NCBI GenBank assembly: GCA_001899715.1
Contig: MKWI01000024.1
Location: 1-64,000 of the forward strand
Direction: 5' to 3'
Length of the DNA: 64,000 nucleotides
Source of the DNA: Sphingobium sp. 66-54
Lineage (GTDB): Bacteria; Pseudomonadota; Alphaproteobacteria; Sphingomonadales; Sphingomonadaceae
Shown here: piece by piece, positions 14,251-23,006 of the stretch
Layout: each line of letters starts with the position of its first letter
Numbering within the stretch: the first letter of the stretch is position 1
Made by a program: the position numbers and the translations under genes
Notes under the pieces: generated by a model
Database searches by the model: none
The model's input: only the letters and a program-made list of their open reading frames with translations
What the model was told of the DNA's origin: nothing

Positions 14251-15129
14251 TCAGTTCTTGAGGCCGAGCATCTCGCGGGTCTCACCCGGCGTGGCGACTT
14301 CACCGCCCAGCTTGTTGACGATCTCCGCGCCCCATTCGACCAGCTCGGCATTGTTGTTGGCGAGCTGCCCCTTGCGCAGATAGATCGTATCCTCAAAGCC
14401 GACGCGGACATGGCCGCCGAGCAGAACCGACTGCGCTGCCATCGGGAAGCTGTGGCGCGAGATGCCGAAACCGGTGAAGTGGGCGCCGCGCGGGATCTGG
14501 TTCTTCGAATAGATCATCGCCTCGGTCGTGGCGGGCAGGCCGTATTTGGTGCCGAGCACGAAGGTGAAGGGCGCGTTCTTCGGAATCATGCCCTTGGCCA
14601 TCAGATCGTCGGCAAAGACGAAATCGCCCGCCTCGAAGCATTCGATCTCGGTCAGCACGCCGGCGTCCTGAAGCATCGTGCCCATCCGCCCGACGATCAT
14701 CTCCAGGTTCATGGCGATGCCGCCCCACAGGTTCATGGTGCAGATGTCGAGCGTGCACATGTCCGGCTTGAGGTCGAGAATATGCTCGATGCGCCGCTCG
14801 GCGGTGAACATCAGCGTCTTTTCCATGTCGGGCGCTGCCGGTTCCTCGGCGCTCTTAGGGAACCACATGCAGCCCGGCCCGGTGGTGACGTTGAGGATCA
14901 CCTCGGTATTCCTGGCGCGGATGAGGTTCACCACCGTGCGGTAATCCTCCAGCGCCTGACTGGGGGTGCCATCCTCGCCGTTGCGGACGTGGACGTGGAT
15001 AATGGAGGCGCCCGCTTCGGCTGCGTCCAGCGCTTCCTGCGCGACATGCTCGGGGCGGAACGGGAAGTTGGGATGCTTGGGCATCGGCGACGCGCCGGTA
15101 ATCGCGCAGGTGATGAAAGTCTTGGCCAT
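14251..15129 (-). CDS. BKACE family beta-keto acid cleavage enzyme (DUF849)
   Basis: This 292-residue TIM-barrel enzyme belongs to the 3-keto-5-aminohexanoate cleavage enzyme family, which reacts a beta-keto acid with acetyl-CoA to give acetoacetate and a new acyl-CoA. The start MAKTFITCAITGASPMPKHP is typical; the zinc ligands are in IIHVHVRNGEDGT (H45, H47) and the ligand/acid region is GGHVRVGFEDTIYLRKGQLA. Family members differ in substrate. Here the neighbours are an IclR regulator and a TonB receptor in an aromatic block, so an aroyl-acetate substrate is a reasonable hypothesis. The longer upstream frame to 15312 lacks family sequence and was not used. Confidence 0.88.
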   Translation of the reverse strand: MAKTFITCAITGASPMPKHPNFPFRPEHVAQEALDAAEAGASIIHVHVRNGEDGTPSQALEDYRTVVNLIRARNTEVILNVTTGPGCMWFPKSAEEPAAPDMEKTLMFTAERRIEHILDLKPDMCTLDICTMNLWGGIAMNLEMIVGRMGTMLQDAGVLTEIECFEAGDFVFADDLMAKGMIPKNAPFTFVLGTKYGLPATTEAMIYSKNQIPRGAHFTGFGISRHSFPMAAQSVLLGGHVRVGFEDTIYLRKGQLANNNAELVEWGAEIVNKLGGEVATPGETREMLGLKN

Positions 15130-15310
15130 GGATCGTCTCTCTCGCTCTTGGGCTTGCCGCTGGGCATCTGGCCCATCTAGGCCGCGCAATGCAATGCCGC
15201 CATGGGCAAATTGCCGCCCGCTTCGAGCAATGGTGCCGGTGCTGTCGGGTGGATGCCCTCGCGCGGCGATGCATCCGCATGGAGCGTGCCTGCATTGGCC
15301 GGAGCGCAGC

Positions 15311-15347
15311 AAAAAGTCCGGGCGGCTGCATGTGCAGCCGCCCGGAG
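15311..15347 (-). terminator. Rho-independent terminator of the TonB receptor gene
   Basis: On the minus strand TCCGGGCGGCTGCA and TGCAGCCGCCCGGA form a perfect 14-bp stem (15317-15330 with 15333-15346), followed by CTTTTTGC. It begins 11 bp after the receptor stop codon. Confidence 0.85.
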
Positions 15348-15357
15348 TCTCATATCG

Positions 15358-17799
15358 TCAGAACTTGTAGCCGATGGTCGCGCCATAGGTGCGCGGCGGC
15401 AGCCAGGTGACGCCGAGCAGACGGCCGGTCGCCAGCGCGAAGGTGCTGCCCGGACGGGTCACGTCGAACAGGTTCTTCGCCCAGATCTGCGCCCGGATGC
15501 GGCCATCGTCCGTCTCATAGGCGAGCGATGCGTCGACCATGGTGTAGGCCCGGCTGCTCTCGATAGCCCGCTCATACTCGCTGAAGTAGGTGCGGCTCTT
15601 GTACGAGATGTCGATGCTCGGCGTAAACAGGCCCACGGTCGAGCGGATGTCATACTCGCCATGGAGGTTCCACGCCCAGCGCGGGCTGTTGCGCGTGTCG
15701 TTGCCGGCAAGCTGGATGTTGCCGCCGCTCGGCGCGCCAAAGGCCGTCGGGTCCGGGTTCGTCACCGGGTCATAGGGCGTGCCACCGGCGATGTTGGCCG
15801 GGTTCAGCGGATCGAGCGTCAGATAGTCGACGAAGTGCGCGTCCGTATAGGAGAGCGCGCCGCTGATGCGCAGGCCGCGCGCCGGGCGCAGCAGTACGTC
15901 GGCCTCGATGCCCTTGGCGCGGGTCTTGGCGGCGTTCTGGAAGATCGTGGTGTAGCCGGTCGGCCCGCCCGCGATCGTCTTGTTGAGCTGCAAGCCGTTG
16001 AGCGTGTAGGCATAGCCCGCCAGGTTCACGGTCAGCACGCGGCCGAAGCTCGCCTTGATGCCTGCCTCGTGGTTCTTGATCGTCTCCGGGTCGACGATCG
16101 TGCTGCTGTTCGAGGCGTTCTCGCCCGAGCCCGCCTTGAAGCCCTCCGAGTAGGTGTAATAGAACAGCAGATCGCGGTTCGGCTGATACTGGAGGCCGAT
16201 TTCCGGCGTGAAGTCGTTGAACGACCGCTCGTTGTGGCTGTCCGCGGCGTTGAAAACCAGCGTCGGCAGTGCCGTGGCAGGCGTGAAGGTCGGCCCGGCA
16301 TAGCGGACGATGACCGACGGGTTCTCGGTCGTCACCTTCTCGTGGCTGTAGCGGCCGCCCAGCTTCAGGCTGACGCCGGCGAGGCTGTCCGAGAACATGC
16401 CGAAGTCGAGATTGGCCTGACCGAAGAAGGCATAAGCCGTGTCGCCCAGGTTCGACTTGGTGCAGACGCGCTTGGGCGCGATGAGGTCGCCGGAGGTCGT
16501 CGTGCCGGGGCCGTAGCCGCACAGCTCATACACGTCGGCAAGGGTCATGCCCTTGGCCGCCAGCAGGCCGGCGTCACGCTCCAGCACATCGAGGTTGCCG
16601 GCCAGACCGTTGCGGCGCTGATAGCCGACATTGTCGATCGGCCGCTGCCGCTCGTGGAAGTAATAGCCGCCGACCACGATGTTGACGAAGTCGGACGAGT
16701 AGTTGAGCTGCAACTCGTTGCTGACCTGCTCGCTGTCGATCCGCCGCTCGTGGATGGTGGTCGGCATGCCGTTGAGCGGGAAGGCGTCGACGACTGCCGA
16801 GAGATCGAGATCCTGGAACAGCGAGGTCTTGAAGTTGCGGTAGTTGGCAATGTTGGTCAGCGTCACCGTGTCGGAGAGCTGCGCCCGGAACGTGCCGGTG
16901 AAGCTGTAGGACTTGGTGTCCGTGCCCGGCTGGATTTCGGTGGCCAGATCGCGCGGCTTGGCCGCATAGCCGCCCGCGCCCAGCGAGGCGAGGCGGGCGA
17001 CGCCCGGGAAGGAGTCACGCAGATAATGCACCGCGCCCGAGCTGTCGTCCTGGCGGAAATACTCGCCCGAGAGCAGCAGGCTCACATCGTCGGTGAAGTT
17101 GAACTGCACCTGCGCGCGCGCCATGCGGCGCTTGAGGTCGTCCACATCGGCGCCCGTCACCGGATTGGTGCCAAAACCGTCGCGGCTCTCCATCTTGCCG
17201 GCGACGCGGAACAGGATGTTCTCGGTGATCGGCCCGCTGATCGCCAGCTCGGAGGTGAGCTGGTCGTAATTGCCGTAGGTCATCCGTGCGTAGCCGCTGA
17301 AATCGCGGGTCGGCTTGGCGGTGATGAGATTGACCGAGCCGCCGACCGCGTTCCGGCCATAGAGCGAACCCTGCGGGCCGCGCAGAACCTCAACGCGCTC
17401 CAGATCGAACAGCGAGGTGAGCTGCGCCTCGGCGCGCGCCACATAGGCGCCGTCGACGTGTAGGGCGACGCCGGTGGAGCTGCCGCTGGTGGAGGTGTTG
17501 GCGCCCACGCCGCGGATGAAGATCTTGGCCTGGTTGAAGTCGCTGCCGAAGTTGACCGACGGCACGATGGTTTGCAGGTCGGAGATGTTGTTCACCTGCG
17601 CGGCGGCGAGGCGGTCGGCACCTACGGCGCTGACGGCGGCGCTCACATCCTGGAGCGACTGCTCGCGCTTCTGCGCGGTGACGATGATGTCCGTGATGTC
17701 GGCGTCATCGGCGCCGGCGGCGGGTTGGCTCGCGACTTGCGCGAAAGCGCTTGTGGACGCCAGCAGCAACGCTGGCACCATCAATGAGGTTTTCAACAT
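15358..17799 (-). CDS. TonB-dependent outer-membrane receptor (1)
   Basis: This 813-residue receptor should import a substrate of the surrounding pathway across the outer membrane. It has a signal peptide (MLKTSLMVPALLLASTSAFA), a TonB-box-like stretch (DITDIIVTAQKREQSLQDV), the plug domain (LERVEVLRGPQGSLYGRNAV) and a 22-strand barrel ending in the aromatic residue of ATIGYKF. It resembles the sphingomonad receptors that go with aromatic, rather than siderophore, uptake. It lies 77 bp downstream of the ThDP decarboxylase gene in the same direction and ends at a strong terminator. Confidence 0.93.
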   Translation of the reverse strand: MLKTSLMVPALLLASTSAFAQVASQPAAGADDADITDIIVTAQKREQSLQDVSAAVSAVGADRLAAAQVNNISDLQTIVPSVNFGSDFNQAKIFIRGVGANTSTSGSSTGVALHVDGAYVARAEAQLTSLFDLERVEVLRGPQGSLYGRNAVGGSVNLITAKPTRDFSGYARMTYGNYDQLTSELAISGPITENILFRVAGKMESRDGFGTNPVTGADVDDLKRRMARAQVQFNFTDDVSLLLSGEYFRQDDSSGAVHYLRDSFPGVARLASLGAGGYAAKPRDLATEIQPGTDTKSYSFTGTFRAQLSDTVTLTNIANYRNFKTSLFQDLDLSAVVDAFPLNGMPTTIHERRIDSEQVSNELQLNYSSDFVNIVVGGYYFHERQRPIDNVGYQRRNGLAGNLDVLERDAGLLAAKGMTLADVYELCGYGPGTTTSGDLIAPKRVCTKSNLGDTAYAFFGQANLDFGMFSDSLAGVSLKLGGRYSHEKVTTENPSVIVRYAGPTFTPATALPTLVFNAADSHNERSFNDFTPEIGLQYQPNRDLLFYYTYSEGFKAGSGENASNSSTIVDPETIKNHEAGIKASFGRVLTVNLAGYAYTLNGLQLNKTIAGGPTGYTTIFQNAAKTRAKGIEADVLLRPARGLRISGALSYTDAHFVDYLTLDPLNPANIAGGTPYDPVTNPDPTAFGAPSGGNIQLAGNDTRNSPRWAWNLHGEYDIRSTVGLFTPSIDISYKSRTYFSEYERAIESSRAYTMVDASLAYETDDGRIRAQIWAKNLFDVTRPGSTFALATGRLLGVTWLPPRTYGATIGYKF

Positions 17800-17876
17800 G
17801 AAACGTCTCCATTATATTTTGGCCGGCGCCATCGGAATTGACGGCGCCGATCGGGTCTTACAGCCGGAGAAGGCCG

Positions 17877-19484
17877 CTAGCGCTGGACAACGACCTCCAG
17901 CAAGCGGGGGCCCTTCCCGGAGAAGAGCTGGGTGATGGCGTCGTCAAGCTCCGCCACCTGCGTGATCCGTTCGCCGGGCATGCCCATGCCTTCGGCGAGC
18001 TTCACGAAATCGATATTAGGCAGTTTGCTGCCCACCACTTTGATGTCGAACAAGGACCCGAACTGATCGAGCGCGGCGTAGCCGCCGTTGTTGACGATCA
18101 GGAACCTGACGTCGAGATTGAGGTCCGCCGCCGTCCACAGGCCCTGCACCGAATACATGGAGGAGCCGTCGCCCAGCAGGCAGAAGACGGTGCGGTCGGG
18201 CTGTGCCAGTGCCGCGCCCACGGCTGCGGGCAGCGCGAAACCGAGGCCGCCGCTCGCCGTCGCCGTGAACTCGTCCTCCAGCCGGATGGGGAAATAGTCG
18301 TGCAGCGGGCCGCGCGTGCTCGGCGCTTCCTCGCTGATGATGAGGCCCTTGGGCCGCAGCGCGTCGAGCCGCCGCATGAGCAGCGCGTCGGTGATGGCGG
18401 TGCCGGCGCCGGCCGGCTCGTCCGCCGGGTCGGGCAGGGCGGGGGCGGTGCGCGCGACCGGGCTGGCCGCCTCGCTCAGCCGTGCGATCGCGTCCGCCAC
18501 ATTGCCGACGATGGCGGTGCCGACCGGCGTGCGCGCCGCGGTAGCGGGATCGTCGACGATCTGGATGAGCGATGCGCCTTCGGGCACATAGGGGCCGAAG
18601 CCCTCGACATGATAGGTGAACACCGGCGCGCCCAGCACCAGGATCAGGTCATGGCCGGCCAGCATGTTGACGATGGCCTCGCGCGAGGCGGGCAGGAAGC
18701 CGGCGAACAGCGCATGATCCTCGGGGAACACCGCGCGCGCCGCCATCGGGGCGACCCACACCGGCGCCTGATGCGCCTCGGCCAGCTTTTGCAGCGCTGC
18801 CCGCGCATTCTCCCGGCCCACGCCCGCGCCGCCGACGATCACCGGCGATTTCGCCTTGTTGAGCGCTTCGGCCGCCTGCGCCAGCAGGGCGGGGGAAGCG
18901 ACGGTCTCCTGCGCCACGGTCGATGCGGTGATCGGCTGGCAGGGCCGGTCCCAATCGTCGATCGGCACCGAGACGAACACCGGGCCGCGCGGCGCCTGCA
19001 TCGCCATATGATAGGCGCGCAGGATGGCGAGCGGCACATCCTCGGCGCGCGCCGGCTCGCAGGTCCATTTGACGAACGGCTGCGGGAACTCGGTCGCCCG
19101 CTCGGCATAGAGGAACGGGTCGTAAGGGAAGATCGAGCGCGCCTGCTGCCCGGCGGTGATGACCAGCGGCGTCTGGTTGCGGAAGGCGGTGAAGATATTG
19201 CCCAGCGCATGGCCGGTGCCGGCCGACGAGTGCAGGTTCACGAACGCCGCGTTGCCGCTCATCTGCGCGAAGCCGTCCGCCATGCCAACGACGACGCTCT
19301 CCTGAAGACCGAGCACATATTGGAAGTCCTGCGGCATGTCGCGGAACAGCGGCAACTCGGTCGAGCCGGGGTTGCCGAACAGCGTGGTCATGCCGAGATC
19401 GCGCAGCAGCGCCATTACGGCATCGCGCACCGTTGGGCCTTCGATCTGTTGCGGCTTTTCCACTGCAAGGCCCCGCGCCGTCAT
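17877..19484 (-). CDS. mdlC: Benzoylformate decarboxylase-like ThDP enzyme
   Basis: This 535-residue enzyme most resembles benzoylformate decarboxylase, which converts aryl-glyoxylates to aldehydes and CO2. All residues known for the Pseudomonas putida enzyme are present in register: Ser41 in FGNPGSTELP, Glu62 in LGLQESVVVG, His85 in NLHSSAGTGHALG and His292 in GAPVFTYHVEG. The ThDP motif GDGSSMYSVQGLWTAADLNL with NN follows near residue 440. Against acetolactate synthase, it lacks that family's FAD-domain features. The ring substrate is unknown; hydroxylated or methoxylated benzoylformates would fit the two alcohol dehydrogenases upstream. The symbol is by family similarity. Confidence 0.82.
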   Translation of the reverse strand: MTARGLAVEKPQQIEGPTVRDAVMALLRDLGMTTLFGNPGSTELPLFRDMPQDFQYVLGLQESVVVGMADGFAQMSGNAAFVNLHSSAGTGHALGNIFTAFRNQTPLVITAGQQARSIFPYDPFLYAERATEFPQPFVKWTCEPARAEDVPLAILRAYHMAMQAPRGPVFVSVPIDDWDRPCQPITASTVAQETVASPALLAQAAEALNKAKSPVIVGGAGVGRENARAALQKLAEAHQAPVWVAPMAARAVFPEDHALFAGFLPASREAIVNMLAGHDLILVLGAPVFTYHVEGFGPYVPEGASLIQIVDDPATAARTPVGTAIVGNVADAIARLSEAASPVARTAPALPDPADEPAGAGTAITDALLMRRLDALRPKGLIISEEAPSTRGPLHDYFPIRLEDEFTATASGGLGFALPAAVGAALAQPDRTVFCLLGDGSSMYSVQGLWTAADLNLDVRFLIVNNGGYAALDQFGSLFDIKVVGSKLPNIDFVKLAEGMGMPGERITQVAELDDAITQLFSGKGPRLLEVVVQR

Positions 19485-19880
19485 GCTCCTGCTCCTCTTG
19501 CCGTGAAACGTTCGTTCATGGCCGCGCCCCTATCCGATATAATCACATATGCGAAGGGGTGCGCGTGCCACATGGCGCAAGACGTGCTCACTCTGTGACA
19601 AATATGCACGGTTCAGAGGGAGCGGAGCAGGTGGCCTTTCTCTAAAAATCGCTCCCGGGACGGTGGCGTGCTCCCGAAAGCGGGCTTCTTGACCGCGCCT
19701 GCCGGAAAGAAACGCCGTTCACCCTGCGCACTCGAACCGGGAGCTGTGGAAAAACCGCCTTCGGGTGCGCAGGATGAGCGGCTTCTCGTTTTTGCGAAGG
19801 TTCCGTGAAAGCAGGCGCCGGGGGCCTGCTACGGCTTTTTCGCCGCACCTGGCTCCTGCCTGCACGGGGACAGGTCGTCC
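19485..19880. other. Gene-free stretch between the ThDP enzyme and alcohol dehydrogenase genes
   Basis: 396 bp with no supportable gene. It should hold the promoter of the ThDP-enzyme gene (near 19500-19560, AT-richer: TATCCGATATAATCACATATG on plus). Between 19640 and 19880 GC-rich inverted segments such as GCAGGCGCCGGGGGCCTGC (19812-19830) could end the upstream dehydrogenase transcript. Confidence 0.5.
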
Positions 19881-20891
19881 TCAGCCTCCCGGCGCGATCA
19901 TCACCTTGCACTGGTGGGTGCGGCGCTTGAGGCTCTCGAACACGTCCGGCGTCTCGGCCAGGCTGATCGTCTGGGTGATGAGCGCGCGCGGCTCGGCGGC
20001 GCCGCGCTCCAGCGCGTCCAGCGATGCCTCATATTCTCCGCGCGTGAAGAAGGCGGAGGTGATGAGGCGGATTTCCTTGGAGAGCATGGCAAAGCTGTTG
20101 AACGTGTCCGGCTGGCTGCACAGGCCGAGCAGCACGACTGTGCCGCGCGCGCGGACCTGACCCACCGCCTGCGCGATCAGCCCCGGCACGCCGACGCATT
20201 CGAACACGATGTCGGCCGGGCCGCCCAGTGCGCTGGTCGAGGCGCCGACCGGGTCCTCGCGGTCGACCACGAAGGCATTGGCACCCATCTCCAGCGCCCG
20301 CTCGCGCTGATAATCGGCAATGTCCTGCAAGACCACGCGCCCCGCGCCCGCCCGCCGCGCCCAGAAGGCAACAGCCAGCCCGATTGGCCCGGCGCCCAGC
20401 ACCAGCACCTTGTCGCCCGGCTGGATGCCGGAGAGCGAGACGCCGTGCCGGGCCACCGCCAGCGGCTCGACGATGGCGCCGTCCGCCAGGCTCAGCGCCT
20501 GCGGCAGCTTCACGCACTGGTTGGGCCGGGTGAGGGCATAGTCCGCATAGCCGCCCATCTGGAGGCCGAAATGCGCGCACCACGCCACGTCGCCGGCAAG
20601 GCAGGCGTCGCAATGGCCGCAGCTCTGGAGCGGGCTGACCGAGACCAGCTCGCCGGTGCGGTAGCCCTCCACGCCCTTGCCGATCGCTACGATCTCGCCG
20701 GCAAACTCGTGCCCCAGCACATCGCCCGCACCGCGTCCGTAGCCGGCGTCCTCGGTCATGTGCAGGTCCGATCCGCAGATGCCGCAGCGGCCGACCTTGA
20801 CGACCAGTTCGCCCTCGCCCGGCGTCGGATCTGGCAGGGTTTCGACGAGGAGGGGCTTGTGCAGCCCTTGCATCACGGCGGCGCGCATCAT
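19881..20891 (-). CDS. Zinc-dependent alcohol/polyol dehydrogenase (MDR superfamily)
   Basis: The 336-residue medium-chain dehydrogenase has catalytic-zinc residues in CGICGSDLH and LGHEFAGEI, the complete structural zinc loop CGHCDACLAGDVAWC and the NAD-binding motif VLVLGAGPIGLAVAF. It resembles threonine/sorbitol/butanediol dehydrogenase-like enzymes that oxidise secondary alcohols. It lies 44 bp downstream of a second zinc dehydrogenase in the same direction. In the proposed pathway it could oxidise a side-chain hydroxyl to a ketone; this is inferred. Confidence 0.85.
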   Translation of the reverse strand: MMRAAVMQGLHKPLLVETLPDPTPGEGELVVKVGRCGICGSDLHMTEDAGYGRGAGDVLGHEFAGEIVAIGKGVEGYRTGELVSVSPLQSCGHCDACLAGDVAWCAHFGLQMGGYADYALTRPNQCVKLPQALSLADGAIVEPLAVARHGVSLSGIQPGDKVLVLGAGPIGLAVAFWARRAGAGRVVLQDIADYQRERALEMGANAFVVDREDPVGASTSALGGPADIVFECVGVPGLIAQAVGQVRARGTVVLLGLCSQPDTFNSFAMLSKEIRLITSAFFTRGEYEASLDALERGAAEPRALITQTISLAETPDVFESLKRRTHQCKVMIAPGG

Positions 20892-20935
20892 GGGGTCCTT
20901 CTATAGTGGTGTGGCGGGGATGGGAGCGGTGAGGA

Positions 20936-22054
20936 TCAGCCCGGCATGACCAGCACCGGCTTTACCACCGAGCCGCTCTCGCCGGCCTGGAATGCCTCGT
21001 TGATCGCATCGAACGGGAAGGTCTTGATGAGCCGGTCGTGCGGGAAACGGCCGGCAAGGTGATGCTCGATCAGGTCTGGCAGGAAACCGAACAGGTCGGA
21101 ATCGCCGCCGAGAATGCCGATCACCCGCTTGCCGCCGCCCATGAAGCTGCTCTCGTTGAAGGTGAGATTGTCGGTCGGAGAGGAGGCTCCGACGATGCCG
21201 AGCGTGCCGAGCGGCGCGAGCAAATCGAATGCCTGCTGGATCAACGTGTTGATGCCCGTTGTGTCGAAAGCATAGGAGAGACCTTGCGGGCACAACTCCT
21301 TGATCTTGGCGAAGGCATCCTCGCTGCGGCCGTTGATCGTATGCGTCGCGCCCATCTCGCTGGCGAGGGCGAGGCGGCTGTCATGCACGTCCACCGCGAT
21401 GATCGGGTTGGCACCGGCGATCTTCGCCGCCATCACCGCCGCGATGCCGACCGCGCCGGTGCCGAAGATCGCGATGGGCATGCCTGCCCGCACGTTCATA
21501 CTGCGCAGCACCGCGCCCGAGCCGGTCATCAACCCGCAGCCGAGCGGCGCCAGCGTGCTGAACGGCACCGCCGCCGCGCTCTCCGGCACTTTCACCACGT
21601 TGCGTGCATGCGCCAGCGCGTGGGTGGCGAAGGAGGACTGGCCGAAGAAATTGGCGTTGACCGGCTTGTCGTCCTGATGGGTCGTGGGGCTGCCGTCCGC
21701 GCGGGTGCCGATCCAGTTTTCCGGCACGAAATTATAGCAATAGGTCGGCTTGTCGATCTCGCAGCTCGGACAATGCCCGCAACTGTTGAAGCTCATGATG
21801 ACGCGGTCGCCCGGCTTCACATGGGTCACGCCCGTGCCCACCGCCTCGACCACGCCGGCGCCCTCATGGCCCAGCACCATCGGCAGCGGCGTCGGCAACT
21901 GCCGGTCGCGCGCGGCCATATCGGTGTGGCAGATGCCGCAGGCGTGGATGCGCACAAGGATCTCGTCGGCGCGCGGCGTGTCGAGCGTCACCGGCTCGAT
22001 GGCAAACGGATGGTCGTGGCCGTAGCAGATGGCGGCCTGTGCGGCGGTGCTCAT
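20936..22054 (-). CDS. Aryl-alcohol dehydrogenase-like zinc enzyme
   Basis: The 372-residue MDR enzyme has CGICHTDMAARD and LGHEGAGVVEAVG for the catalytic zinc, CGHCPSCEIDKPTYC for the structural zinc and the cofactor motif IAIFGTGAVGIAAVMAAKIA with Asp in AVDVHDSRLAL, giving NAD preference. This is the benzyl/aryl-alcohol dehydrogenase subfamily (XylB/AreB-like). It lies 30 bp after the SDR gene in the same direction. A role in interconverting an aryl alcohol and aldehyde next to a benzoylformate-decarboxylase-like enzyme is plausible. Confidence 0.86.
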   Translation of the reverse strand: MSTAAQAAICYGHDHPFAIEPVTLDTPRADEILVRIHACGICHTDMAARDRQLPTPLPMVLGHEGAGVVEAVGTGVTHVKPGDRVIMSFNSCGHCPSCEIDKPTYCYNFVPENWIGTRADGSPTTHQDDKPVNANFFGQSSFATHALAHARNVVKVPESAAAVPFSTLAPLGCGLMTGSGAVLRSMNVRAGMPIAIFGTGAVGIAAVMAAKIAGANPIIAVDVHDSRLALASEMGATHTINGRSEDAFAKIKELCPQGLSYAFDTTGINTLIQQAFDLLAPLGTLGIVGASSPTDNLTFNESSFMGGGKRVIGILGGDSDLFGFLPDLIEHHLAGRFPHDRLIKTFPFDAINEAFQAGESGSVVKPVLVMPG

Positions 22055-22084
22055 GGCTGTCTCTCCCTTACTTGAACTTGGCTT

Positions 22085-22933
22085 TCACTTGAATTTCCCA
22101 AGCGCCATGCCGCCGTCGATCAGCATCTGGCTGCCGGTCACATAGCTGGACGCGTCGGAGGCGAGGTAGAGGGCGAGCGGCTTCAACTGGTAGGTCTCGG
22201 CAATGCGCCCCATCGGCGTCGATTTGTCCCACGCCTCGCGCACCACCGGGTCCTTGAGCGAGCCGTTGTTGATGTTGGTGACGAACGGGCCGGGCAGGAT
22301 GGCGTTCACGCGGATATGATATTCCGCCAGTTCGAAGGCGAGGTGCTTGACCATGTGGGAGACGCCTGCTTTGGCTGGCATATAGGGCATCGGCACGATC
22401 GCCTCGCACACCACCGCCGCGTTGGATGAGGTGGCGATGATCGAGCCGCCGGTGCGCCCGTTCTTGCGGCCGGGCTTCTTCATCAGCCGTGCGGCGTCGC
22501 GCATCGTGTTGTAGGCGCCGGTGAGGTTGATCGCGATGATCCTGTCCCACCACGCCGGATCGTAGGTATCCACCTGGCCGCCTTCCGCGCGGTGGCCGTT
22601 CGGGTCCCAGAAGCCGGGGCCGGTGCCGATGCCGGCGTTGGCGAAGGCGATGTCCAGTCCGCCAAAGGCCGCCTCATGCTCGTCGAACACCTGCGTGGTG
22701 CGTGCCCGGTCGCTCACGTCGAGCTGGGCCGAGCGCACATCGTAGCCCAGGCCGCGCAGCCGCGCCGCCTCGCGCTCGGCCGCCTCGCCGTCCACGTCGG
22801 TCAGCGTCACCTGCGCGCCGCCTTCCGCCATCGTCTCGGCGTAAGCGAGGCCGATGCCGGAGGCGCCCCCGGTGACGAGGGCGCTGCGGCCGGCAATATC
22901 GAACTGGTCCAGGGCCTTGGGCGTCTGACTCAT
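22085..22933 (-). CDS. Short-chain dehydrogenase/reductase
   Basis: From the ATG at 22933, preceded by AAAGGATA, this is 282 residues. It shows the classical SDR cofactor motif TGGASGIGLAYAET, the NAG motif in FANAGIGTGPGF and the catalytic Ser and Tyr-Lys in ATSSNAAV and YMPAKAGVSHMVKHLA. An insertion of about 20 residues around DPNGHRAEGGQVDTYDPAWW is typical of the carveol dehydrogenase-like mycofactocin-independent group. It is the third oxidoreductase in a row on this strand. Substrate unknown. Confidence 0.87.
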   Translation of the reverse strand: MSQTPKALDQFDIAGRSALVTGGASGIGLAYAETMAEGGAQVTLTDVDGEAAEREAARLRGLGYDVRSAQLDVSDRARTTQVFDEHEAAFGGLDIAFANAGIGTGPGFWDPNGHRAEGGQVDTYDPAWWDRIIAINLTGAYNTMRDAARLMKKPGRKNGRTGGSIIATSSNAAVVCEAIVPMPYMPAKAGVSHMVKHLAFELAEYHIRVNAILPGPFVTNINNGSLKDPVVREAWDKSTPMGRIAETYQLKPLALYLASDASSYVTGSQMLIDGGMALGKFK

Positions 22934-23006
22934 GGCGGGGATATCCTTTCGGTGCGATGGAATGGAACGGGGCAGGGTGCGCCAGTCTGCCGGCGCCCAC
23001 GGGGTG

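Noticed and set aside
15202..17463. Very long open frame opposite TonB receptor 1 (and similar ones opposite the decarboxylase, TonB receptor 2, ligM, ilvD and the PQQ dehydrogenase)
   Set aside because: They mirror well-conserved genes, contain Arg/Ala/Gly-rich sequence without domains, and are expected in GC-rich DNA where the antisense frame has few stops.
17791..17803. TTTCA-N3-TGAAA palindrome overlapping the start of TonB receptor 1 as another copy of the 27154 operator
   Set aside because: The arms are only 5 bp, the spacer differs from the 27154 site, and it is partly coding.
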